Shown piece after piece: positions 34,801 to 46,800 of a DNA stretch of 64,000 bases. Position 1 is the stretch's first letter. Each line of letters begins with the position of its first letter. This stretch comes from Manis javanica. Its lineage: Eukaryota; Chordata; Mammalia; Pholidota; Manidae. The DNA lies in contig NC_133161.1 in NCBI RefSeq assembly GCF_040802235.1, positions 148,667,121-148,731,120 of the forward strand. The letters are read 5' to 3'. The position numbers were made by a program, and so were the translations under genes. The notes below the pieces were generated by a model, which searched no databases, was not told the origin of the DNA, and saw nothing but the letters and a program-made list of their open reading frames with translations.

Positions 34801-37800
34801 CCAATTTTCTATGTCCTTGCCAAACACTTGTTATTTTCCATTTTTTGTTCTGTTTTATAATGGCCATCATGTATGTGAAGTGCTGTCTCATTATAGTTTT
34901 GATTTGCAGTTTCTTAATGGTTAATGTTAAGCATTGTTTGATATGCTTATTGGTCATTTGTATATTTTCTTTGGAAAAATGTCTGTTCAAGTCCTTTGCC
35001 CATATTTTAATTGGGTTTCTTTGAATTGTAAGTTTTAATATAATCTGGATACTAGACCCTCCGTTATCAGATTTATGATTTGAACATATTTTCTCCTATC
35101 TTGTCCTTTCACTTTCTTGATAATGTCCTTTGATACAGTTTTTTATTTTGATGAGGTCCTGCTTACCTGTGTGCTTTTGGTATCATATCAAAGACTCTAT
35201 TACCAAATCCAAGATCATGAAGATATACCTCTATGTTTTATTCTAAGAATTTTATAGTTTTAGTTCTTAAAAGTTAGGTTGTTGATCCATTTTGAGTGAG
35301 TTTTTGTGTATAGTGTGACATAAGGGTCCTACCTCGTTTTTTTGCATGTGTGTATCTCTAGTTTTTCCAGCACCATTTTTTGATTTTACGAGACTGTTTT
35401 TTCCCATCAAATGGTCTTGGCACCTTTGTTGAAAATCAGTTACCATGGATATATAAGTTTTCCTAGAGTCTCAATTCTTATTCATTTGTCTGTTTATCCA
35501 TATGCCAGTATTATACTCTCATGATTACTGTAGCTTTTTAGTAAATTTTGAAATTGAGGAGTCTTCCAACTTCAGTCATTTTCAATATTGTTTTGCCTAT
35601 CTATGATCCACTGAAATTCTGTATGAATTTGAGGATCAGCTTCTCCATTTACACAGAAAAGGCCATTGGAATTTCGATGGGGAGTACAGTGGGTGTGGAG
35701 ATCACTTTGGATAGTAGTGCCCGTCTTAACAATATTAAGTCTTTGTGATGGATAGTTTTTGTGTCCACCTGACTGGGCTAGGAGGTGCCCAGACATTTGG
35801 CCAAACATTATTCTAGGTATGTCCTTGATGGTGCTTCTGGATGAGATTAACATTTGAATCGGTAGACTGAATAAAAGCAGATTGCCCTCCCTAATGTCGG
35901 TGGGCCTCATCCAACAAATTGAAGACCTGAGTAGAACAAAAAGTCTGAGTAAGAGGAAACTTCACCGCCTTGACTGCTGAGCTGGACACTGGTCTTCTGC
36001 CCTCAGCCTGGAACTTATACCATCTCAGCTGTCCTGGGGCTTCAGCTTGCCAGCTGCAGATCTTGGGAATTCTCAGCCTTCATAATTGCAAGAGCCAATT
36101 CCTTAAGACAAATTACTTTACCCACCCCTACCCCGAAATTAGGAATATGGGGTTCCTTTACAGAAACACACATACACCATGGGCTCTTTTCTCTGGAGAA
36201 CCCTCCCTGACTAATCCAGTCTTTCCACTCATGAGCCTGAATGTCTTTCCATTTATTTAGGTTTCATTTAGCTTCTTTTGCAGTATTTTGTACTTTTCAG
36301 TGTACAAGTCTTTTCACTTCTTTGGTTAAATTTATTCCTAGGTGTTTTATTCTTTTGGGTATTATTGTAAGTAGAACTGTTTTAATTCCCTTTTCAGATT
36401 GTTCCTTGCTGCTGTGTAGAAATACAAGTGATTTTTGCATGTTGATCTTGTACCCTATGACTTTGCTGAGTTTGTTTACTAGCTGTAGCAACTATTTTGT
36501 AGATTCTTTGGGATTTTATATATAGTCATCTGTGAATAGGGATAGTTTTAATTTGGATATGGATAGAACTTTTATTTTTCTTGCTTAATTGCTCTAGCTA
36601 GAATTTACAGTATAGTGTAGAATCGCATTGGTGAAAGTGGGCATCCTTGTCTTGTTCTTGATTTTAGGAGGGAAGCTTTCAGTCTTTCACTATTTAGTAT
36701 AATGTTAGCTGTGAGGTTTTTCAAGTAAAGGCCCTTTAGCATGTTGAGGAGATTGCATTCTATTCCTAGTTTTCTGGTTGTTTTTGTTATGAAAAGGTGT
36801 TAGATTTTGTTGTGAGAAATATGCTCACTGGTCCAAATTCAATAAGTGGACATGGAGACAAAGAGAACAGCGGAGCGAGGCTTTAATGATGGTCTTGCAA
36901 GATCGGGGGTCTGGTGGGCAGGCACACCTGGGGAGTTTGACACCAATAATTTATCTCCTAGTGCCTGCGTCCCTCCCCTGGTTCCTCATTGGCTGACTAC
37001 TACAGGGTTCACAGTATTCCCCGAACGTTGCCTAAGCCTGTTATATCTTTCCTTTACATGTCTTATTATTGGTAGATTTAAAAAACTCAAGCAGGTATAG
37101 CCAGGCCCTTATCAATTCCCCCACCCCCACTCTCAGCCCTAGCAGCTTCCACCACGTGGCCCTTTGTTAATACCTTACTGTTAAAATGCTTAAACATCCT
37201 AGTGGGAATAAATCACATTTAGGTTTTATACTCTTTCCTAACATTTCCCCCCTCTTTTTATTTAAGAATTTCTGATTTTATTCGCAGTAATGTATTTTAA
37301 TTTACGCTTGGTCCTTTCTCAAATTTCTCTAATCTTGTTTATGGCTGCCTCTATAAGCTTTTGAGTCAAGTCTCTCACACAAGGGATGATACATTATCTA
37401 CAGCAGTTAACTCTCGCAACTATAACAAGGAATGTTAAAACAGAGGCAACCATACCTTTCTATTTTTTAAACTATCTTTCCAACCAGTCTGCAAAAGGGT
37501 CACTGATGCCAGAGTTTTCAGCTAATTCATTAGCTAAAGTGGTGAGTCCCTGTAGGGCTTTAGTAATAGTACCATCAGGGGCAGTATTATTTGGGATAAA
37601 AGTACAATATTTTCCTTCTAACATAACACAGACTCCTTTTTCTGCTAACATATGCTATTCTGTTTTCTCAGGCCGTCCTGCTGGTAGCAACTAGTTGACT
37701 AGCTACTCCTTGAAGAGCATCCCCGGTATAGTTAATGATCTAATCTACATTTTTGTTGATGGTGAACCACCAAAAAAGTGCTGACTCAAATCTTGCAGCT

Positions 37801-40800
37801 ATTTGATTTATAGCTTTAAATTCATCAGGGACTCCTATTGAGTCAATGTATACATTTGACTTCTATGAACATTTTTTCATTGGGTGTGGAGAGAAATGCC
37901 AGGGTCAACGGAATGGCCAATTGGACTAAAGCACAAGTCCCAGTCTAGGTGGGTGGCAACGAGTAGCGCGGGTTCCCCTTTCCACAGTACCACCAAACAG
38001 CCGCTCGGGGGATGTGTAATTTTGAGAAGTTGCCCTCCTTCGAGACATGTAGGACGTGGGTACAAGTCGGTAGTTCCCCACAGGGGTTCTGAAACCTTCC
38101 CCTTCCCTGAGAGGCACGAGGAGTGATTCGTCTTCCCTATAGAAAAAGAGGACTGCCCTCGGGTCTGACTTCTTTAGGGCACGAAAGAGTGAAGACAAGC
38201 CCTTGCAAGTCTCGTCTCCCCAAGCGTCCTTGTCCTGGTGCAGGGCCAGCATGCAGTTCATCCCAGTGGGGTCTGTGTCCCAGCCAAGAGGGAACAGGAC
38301 CACCTGCGCCTGTGGTCCTCTTGCAGCACATGCGTAACAATCGCTTTTATTCAAAGCGAGTACTGAAAATTTAACCCACTCTACCCAGGCATTGGTGTCT
38401 CCATAATCTGTCTCTATTTCAAGAGTCTGTTTTAGATATTTTATCTCTGTTACAATAAGTAGTCTAGGGTCATTTTGGGGAAGCTCTGGCTCAATATTTC
38501 CCTCAGGATTGGGGGTGACCACTATGGGTGAAGTCTTGCCTTTGATTAAATTAAGACCAAACCTTCCCACAGGCTCTACTCCAATGACAACTGCACCGAG
38601 TCCGTCTTGAGGTTTATGTATAGTTAATAAAAGGGGTTTACACTGTCTATCCTGGCAACTGTCAGGAGGAATTCTTTTAGCTAAGTGGAGCTTTCTTTTT
38701 AAAGATTTTTCTACTGCATGAGGGGCTGTCCACCCTTGAAACTGGGTAGTCCACCAAACACTGCTCCACCTTGGACATGGGGCCTGCTTGCCTTTTTTTA
38801 TTCTGTTAAGATTTGTCCATTCAGGACAGAGATACTTATTATCTCCAGAAAGCTGTCTTTGGTCATTTAGGTCACCACAAGAGAGAACTTGACAAGCATC
38901 AAACCTAATGGCTTGGGGCTTGATGTTTTAGTAATATTGATTACCAATTTGACAGGATAACCAGGAGTTCCTTCCCATTTTAGGACTTCCTGTGACTTGC
39001 CCGTGAAATACAGAGTTAGAAGGATAAAAGTTAACATTTTTAGGTTCTTTTTAGTTTCAGCCTTAAGGGTTGGTTCGCCACCTGGGACACCTGCCAATTC
39101 TGTTTTGTCCCCAGATCCCCCAGTCAGTTTCTTTACTCTGGTGCAATGAGTCCAGCCCTTTCCAGTCGTCCTCACTGCCGTCTCCGCGGTCAGGAGCACT
39201 CAAGCGGGGGAGTCTGGGCGAGGAGTCCTTTCAGCTTGAAAGAAGATGTTAGAAGACATGGCCAGCACATATTCCATCTTTTTCAAGTAAACTTGCTTCA
39301 TAGTTTAAAATTTGAGCATCTATTAGCCAGTGCCCAGCCCGCTGATTAAGCATGACCCAAACCTGGTGAGGAGTACTGACCATGAGGGTTCCTCCGAGTT
39401 AATTTCCTGCTCTCTTCCACCAGTAAGGCCATGGCTGCGATGGCCTGAACGCATTCAGTCCATCCTCAAGAGACAGGGTCCAGTAGTTTAGACATAAAGG
39501 CCACTGGTTGTTTCTTTCCTCCCCAGGCTTGGATCAAAACCCTACAGAGAACCTTGTTCAACAGTAACAAACTAGTGAAATGGCTTCTCTTAATGATGGG
39601 AGTGCCAGGACTGGGGTGGTGACTAAGGATTGCTTTCAGTTCCTCTAGAATTTGCAGTTCCACTGGGTCCATTGGAGAGGGTCTCGCTCTCCCTCTAACA
39701 ATTTGAAATACAAGCTTCTAGCCTCTCTTCTAACACTTTTTGGGCTTCTCTCAGTAATTCTTCTCTAGGTTTTTCATTCCATCTAACTTCTGTAATTTCT
39801 TAGATGTATCTGGCCAATTTTTGGTTACAAAATTTACTTTTAAAAGATCCTGTCCTACCTGAGCTTCTGGGTCAAGTCCTGAATACTTTCTCATCTGGTC
39901 CCTGAGTCTCTGTGGAAATGCAGTTGGGGTCTCTTCCTTTTCCCATTGGACTTCAAACACCTTAGAAACACTTTGAGATCTTGGGGCCGATTCCCTAATT
40001 CCCTTTATAATTAGCCCTCGAAGATCCTGCATTTTAGTTCTATTCCTTAGATTATTACCCCATCTAGGATCTACATTTGGGAACTTTTGTTCCCCTGACT
40101 GGACACCCCGGCCCGGTGGGTGTGTTTGTTCCCAAATGGCCACAGTAGTGCTCCTGACCACCCCCCTCTCACCACCAGGGAGTAGAATATTCACGATGGA
40201 CATCAGTTCAATCTAAGTATATATATTAGGTCCCAGGAATTGATCTAGTGGGTCCACTAGGCCAAGGGGGTCTTCTAGCAATGCTTACAACTTCTCACCT
40301 CAGTACCCGTGAGGGGAGCATTAACAAATTTCCCCTTGTCCTAGTGGGACCTCTCTCAATGGAAATGTCTTGGGATTCCTGGTGGACTCCCCAGAAGGCA
40401 AGGGAAACTCTAAGTCCTTCTTACATTGTTAAGTCCGGGGAGAGGAAATCCTGGGGCAAAATACCTCTAAGAACTGAAATCAGTCAAAGGGAGAAATAAA
40501 GTTTAAAATCTATTTACTACTCACAAACTGCAGTCTGGGGCCGTTTCTCTCTTTCAGGCTCTAGTATCAGCCAAAAACCGGCCCTCCCCCTCCCCTCTCT
40601 GGTACTGATAAGCCCTCTGTTGCCCAGGTAACTACCCATTGATATGGAGATGCACATCTCTCTACCCCTGAGCAAATGCACTAAAGCCATACTTCTTTCC
40701 ACCTCTGAATGCCTGTTGATATGAGATATGAGTGGGGTGGAAAGAGAAAAAGGCCAGGAAAGTCTACTAAAAAGACCCAGAGTTAAATAATTAAAGCTCA

Positions 40801-43800
40801 AAAGACAGGAGCAACTTGGCCTGGAATGTTTGACTATTCCTCAGATAAAGGAGAGGGTCTCAGCATAGCCTGTTAATCATACAGGCCCAGCCTCTTCTTT
40901 TTTTTTTTTAACTTTACCTATATGCTGGTTTTTTTCTTTCTGACCCCAAATAGTCTGCAACCCAGGCAATCAATTTAGCATGCAGGCGCAGCTGTAAACA
41001 ACATGGCAAAAAGGCAGGAAGGATTTCACCCCAAAGACTGCATTTTAATAACCAGGAGGTCAAGAAGCAAGACCCTCAACTTACTCATTAGCAAACAGAC
41101 AATAACTCTGCCCCCCTTGGAAGAAGGGCAGCCAGTCCTGATATGCTCCCAAACCAGGAAGCTGCCATCCTGGGAGGGGACTAAAAGCGGTAAATTTCTT
41201 GGGTTAAGCTAATTTTTTAGAATTACCCAGAGGACTGATAAGAAATATAATGTCTTGTCAAAGATACCTAAGACCACCTAACAAGTCTACACCTCCAGGT
41301 GCCGGCCACACTCCTAAAGAATCCTTAAAGAGGGAACCCCCAACCTCTGGGGCACTCCTCTCTCTGAGGCCACCAGCACCCTCAAAATGCACAACTTTTT
41401 AACTTACTTAAAACTCTCTCCAACCTGCCAGGGTGCCCCTCCCTCCTGAGGTGGCCTCACTTTCTCTCTCCCCAGTAACTCCAAACAAAACTCTCACTCG
41501 CCTCACCGCCGTGTCCCCGCCTCTCAACTCTCCGCTGCGGCTGCGGCGGGGAAAGGGACCGAGGAAAACACACAGCGCTCTCCCAACACCAGGGCTTGTC
41601 CTGGGAGGTCTCTTGTATTTCCTCCTCCCTAGCTTTCCCTTCCCTGGTGTTGAGGGGAAATAGGGGAAGCGCCCTTGGTAACCAACAGATTCCTCAGGTG
41701 AACTGGAGGCTTTATTACCATCAAAAAATAACTCAAACCTGGCAAAGCCAGTTTTCATCTGATCTAACTTTAATCCAGACAAAACAGCAAAATTTGATCA
41801 TCATCTGTTTGTCCTTAACCCGGTACAGAAGGCGTCCCCCCAGTACCGCAGCCTTCACCCCAGCAGGCTATCTGGGGGGAATTCCAAGGGAGCTCATCTG
41901 GTTCCCTTTCTCTGCTTCCCTAGGCCTAGAATTTGTATTGCCCATCCTTCAAGAGGTCCCTGTGTCTGAGATCCCTGTGTACTCAACCCCCCATAATGGA
42001 AGTTTCTTGCACACACCTCAAGATTACACATCTCAGCCACACACACTCGACCTCTGAAAAATGCCCAACCACCAAGGCAGTACTTATAGCCCAGTTTTCC
42101 CACCTTGGCTCGTGCACGAGGTCGCCTGGTTGCTGCGGTGCCTGCGTTTTCTCCCCTGCGTCGGTCACGGCTGTCTCTGCACAACAGTCTCGGGGCTCCC
42201 CTCGGCTTCCGTGCAAAGGTGAGATGCCCAGACACAGCGGGCCCCCAAAACCGGGCGGGACGCGTCCTCCCACTCCGCTTGGGCCCCCACCTCGCACAGG
42301 CAAGAGGATCCCGGACGAGCCCCCAAACTGTGAGAAACACACTCACTGGCCCAAATTCAGTGAGTGGACACGGAGACAAAGGACAGCGGAGCGAGGCTTT
42401 AATGACGGTCCTGCAAGATTGGGGGTCTGGTGGGCAGGCACACCTGGGGAGTTTGGCGCCAATAATTTATCTCCTAGTGCGTGCGTCCCTCCCCTGGTTC
42501 CTACCCCAAATGTCGCCTAAGCCCGTTATATCTTTCCTTTACATGTCTTATTCTTATTGGTAGGTTTAAAAAACTCAAGCAGGTATTGCCAGGCCCTTAT
42601 CAATTCCCCCACCCCCACTCTCAGCCCCAGCAGCTTCCACCACGTGGCCCTTTGATAATACCTTACTGTTAAAATGTTTAAACATCCTAGTGGGAATAAA
42701 TCACATTTAGGTTTTATACTCTTTCCTAACATTTGTCAAGTGCATTTTCTTCAACAATCGGATGATCATGTATCTTTTTCTCCTTGATTCTGTTACTGTG
42801 GTTTATTACATTGGTTGGTTTTCTTACTGGTTTCCTTTTATGTTATTGGCAATAGTGTTCTCTTGGCACCCATTCTCAAATGTTTGACTGACCTTATCTC
42901 TTCATTCAGTGAGATGTTTACATCTACCTTTTCATGTCTTCTACCAGCATCCTACCTGTCTCATCACATCTGGCCTACTCAGGAGCCCTGCAACTCATGG
43001 TTAAGCTGTCTTTCCCTAGTGTCTCCCACCTTGCACTTGTTCACATATGCTAGAATAACCCCATTAAAGTACCTTTTTCCCCCCTCATATTTCTTCCCTG
43101 CTGAGGAACCTGTATGATTTTTTTCACTGTTCATCAGATCAAGTCTAAACTCATCCTGACGTTTAGAACCATTTTTGATCCAACCCCGCATCCCCTCCCT
43201 GGGCCCTGTTATTTATCAAAAGTAGGAACTGCCCACTGAGACCCACCTAGTAATAACTTAAAATCTTACTGTTGTTAGCTTTCTAAAACTATAAGCATGT
43301 AAATTGGATACCTTCCCCCATGTTTTCCTTGTTTCTCAATTAACCTTAACAATGTATTGCTGACAGTGGCATTTTCTTTAATTTTTGAAGATGGATTCCA
43401 TATGACCTTATTGTCTTTACAGCTTCCTAGCCTCATTTCTTGTATTTGGTTGGGCATATATTCAAAGAGATGAAAAGAATGTTGCCTTAATGTGTTTTAA
43501 AGTAAGGAAAACGCAAGTTGCAGGACCTGATATGAAAGACATATATTCATTTGCCAAGACCATTTCTGGAAAGGTCTTTCAGAAACGATTAACAGTGGTT
43601 ATTCCTGGGAAATGGGACTGGGATGGGAAGAAGAGAGAAATTTCCTTTTCATTTTATAACTTTTGTGCTGTTGGGATTTCTTAGAACATTTGAAAAAAGG
43701 AGATGAAAAAATTTTTTTAAGTAAATAATGTTTAGTTCTTTTTCTCTTGCTTTTAATTCCAGTTAAAACCCCTCTACACTGAATGGTTAAATTTTAAAAG

Positions 43801-46800
43801 CTTAATCTTAATGCTTTTTAAAAACTTTAAGCCAGGTGATAAACTGAAACAGGCGTTTTTGTCACGTACCTACTTTTTGCATTATTAAAACAAGTCATCA
43901 AGTAGCCTGTTTCTGGAGATTTACTTATTTCTACAAAAAACTGCTATTTGTCATTTTTAGGCAGCCATATCCTTACGGCACGTTTGGGTTCTGTTTTGTG
44001 AGTCAGTTGAACCAACGTGGAGTTGTTGGCAGGAAAACGGAAGGACCACCAGGGCTGTGGCGGGTGGGCTGGCAGGCAGGGCCTCGGGGCATCAAGAACC
44101 TGCTGTCCGCACTGGGCTCTGGCGTTGCTGCTCTGTGTCTTCTTTGATTCCTAAAGGTCTCCTTTCGCTTTCCTTGGGTACTTAAGTTTTATTTAAAATT
44201 GGAAAACCCGATCTTTAATTTTGGAGGGAATTTTATTAGGCTTGTGTTGGTACTTCTTGGGAATAAAGGAACAGTTATCAATCATTAGTTTTAAATTTAG
44301 AAATATGTTTGTACAGGCAGACAGTTGAGACTAGGACGTGGGCACGAGAGTGATGGAAATAGCAATACTGTTTGAGAGACAGATAGTCTGGAAGGCTCCT
44401 TGTTACAGGGCCAAACTGGGTGTTTTAAAGCTAAAATTCTTAATTAGTAGGCTCACGAATCTGCCTTATGCAATCAGAGTTTTCATTTAGTTGCAGTAGT
44501 ATTATGCCAGTTACTGTTTATTACAAAACCTTGATAGCTTCGTGTCTTGTCTGAATAACCCTGTTTATTGCTTATTATGGATAAACTGTTGTCTTTACTT
44601 TAAGAAAAGCTCAGTCCTGAGAGGCGACCTGATTGCACCAAAGCCACCAAAGAGCTGAGGTCCAAAAGCCCAGGTCCCTTCTTCCTGGAGATCTGTGTGT
44701 GCCCGTCTTTCTTCCCTGCCTTTGGGCAAGAAAAAGACATTCCTTTTTGTTCTGTGAAAACAATGTGGATTAGCTAAGGAAATGCAAACCTGTTGGGTCT
44801 TGCCAGCTCCGTGGCTTCACTATAACCGGGGCACAGGCTTGTCTTGTCCCGTGCTGGGTGTGTACTATACATACCATCGTAGTTAAGGTGAAGTTAATAT
44901 TTCAGTTTCCTTCCTGTGAAGCTCTAGGAGAAACTTGAGTTAGTAATACAGTAGGATCCTAATGAGTTGAGTTTGTCTGTTACTGTGAAATTAACATTTA
45001 ATATATAGTACATATCAAGATTGGGGTTGTGGACACTACTGAGAACTTAGGTTTAGCTAAATATTGATGATAGACTGAATTGAATCATAGCAGTTCTTCA
45101 TAGGTGTCAGTAGCATAGCTTAATCCTTGTGAGATCTGTTATTCAGACTCTTAATAAGTTACCTTGGATTTGTCTTTTTAATTCAAGATATTTGATGACA
45201 AAGTAGGTTTTGTAAACCTTAGTTTCCTAATTTGCACAATGAAGGTAATGATTCTTGCCTTTTAGGGTGAATAAAAGGATTACATGTATTTGAGACATCT
45301 AAGGTTCTGCACAGAGGCGTTCCGTAATGTTAGAATCATTATCAGCCCTGCCCTATGGATAATGCTGAACAATTCTTGCCTTTACAGGGGCAAGAATTTC
45401 ATGTTTAAAATGATTAGAGAACCACATGATTAGAAACACCAGGAGAAGACAGTAAGTACCATTCATTCACAAACTCCTTCCTTCCATCAACATGGGAGGT
45501 TGGAAAGGGGAGGAGAGATATGGGATGGACCAGAGTTCTTGGGAACAGCTTTAGGGAGGAAGTAAGATGAGTATAAACCTTGACTGTAGGTTGGCATTCC
45601 ATGGTTAAACGAATATAGGAGGTATTGCTAGAGATAATAGTAATTATACTCCAGTAACTCTCCCAAGAGGTGAGTTTATGAAGTAAGGAGTTGAATAGGA
45701 GAAAAGCTTGAGTAGGTCAAGGTGGAGTCAGATAACAGTCCTTGTGTAGCAAGATGAGGAATTTGGATACAGATTAACATGTAGGACAGTGTTCTTGGAA
45801 CTGTACAAAACAATTTTACAATTGTCAATCTGCCCAATAGCTTTTTAAAAAGGGAAACTGAGTCTATTATCCTTGCCTGAGAATATTCTAGATGTATTAA
45901 TGTCCACTGCTACCTGCTACAAAGTGGAGAAAGAGGAGTGGGGCTTTCTTCAACCCACAGAAAATACAATGACTAGTAAGTACCTGTATTTCATCAATGT
46001 GCATTTGTTTGGCGTCCAAGGGTCTCTGACACCGAGGCGTTCCTTGCAGTGCCTGTCATCAGTTGCAGGCGTGACAGTCACTGCTGCATACGTGTGGGCT
46101 TGGTGATAGCTGTTCCTCCTGTCCTGACAGCAGAGTTACGTGTAGGGCTGGGGCCACGTGGTTAGGGTGCTTGTCACTTAAAATATTCTTTAAAAGATCC
46201 CACTGTGATTCAAGATTTAAAAGACAAAATTGTGTATGAATAAAGGCATAGAAACGTAACAGCAGAGTATAAATTTGATTTTAATTTGAAGTGAAATATT
46301 TGTCATTGGAGGAATGATTAAAGTTAAATTTTCTTGCAATGCTATAAATCAAGTGATTTATGGGACCTAAGAAAGAAAGATACCATAGGTGTAATGACTT
46401 TGTTACTAAGAAAAATACAGAAGAATTGCCTTACATGCCAGGAACACACCTGTAAGCAGGAGAAATTGCTGTATTTCTCAACATAAATAAATTTTAGGGC
46501 TGCAGGAAGCTGGTGTGACCAACTCACATTGTCTCCTAGGCCTATTGTGAAGGTGTTATGTCATGGTTTAAGTGGCAAAAGGTTTTCTCCTTCGTGGTTG
46601 TGGGGAAAATGCAAGTTTCTATGGTCAGGGCCTCACCTGACCCTAAACCACTTGATGATGGAATTGGCCTGCTGGGCGGAGGCAGAGAGGAGGTAGATTA
46701 CAGACCTGCAGACTTCTGGATGCAGATGCGATTCTAGTGCGCGACCTACCTCTGGGAAAATAAATCTGGGTATAAACCCTTTTACCCCAAGAACATTCTG

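Larger units (their letters stand above)
36811..42731 (-). mobile_element. Defective gammaretrovirus-like endogenous retrovirus, antisense to USP28
   Basis: Old proviral copy read on the minus strand: 5' LTR at 42731-42329, a primer-binding site for proline tRNA, leader, gag remnant, a short pol remnant, integrase tail, env remnant, polypurine tract, and 3' LTR at 37243-36811. TTTGT flanks both ends (36806-36810 and 42732-42736), and the L1 text reads continuously once the element is removed. At 5.9 kb it is short for a full gammaretrovirus because most of pol is missing. All reading frames are broken, so it is not functional. The LTRs differ by about 15 substitutions in the first 175 aligned bases plus an indel of about 30 bp, so the insertion is old. 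Confidence 0.9.
34175..42905 (-). repeat. Antisense L1 LINE split by an MLT2 LTR and an ERV
   Basis: One minus-strand L1 lies in three blocks: about 34175-35743 (3' region and late ORF2), 36219-36810 (ORF2) and 42732 to about 42905 (upstream ORF2). The L1 wording is continuous across both interruptions. A fragment of its ORF2 frame is readable on the minus strand at 36491-36297, with motifs such as [12 protein letters not shown] and [11 protein letters not shown] from the end of the reverse-transcriptase domain. It is antisense to USP28. Confidence 0.85.

Noticed and set aside
36297..36491. Protein-like minus-strand frame of 64 codons
   Set aside because: It is the end of the reverse-transcriptase region of L1 ORF2, not a gene of its own.
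37926..38570. 214-codon minus-strand frame as a host gene
   Set aside because: It is the env part of the defective ERV: flanked by LTRs, a polypurine tract and gag/pol remnants.
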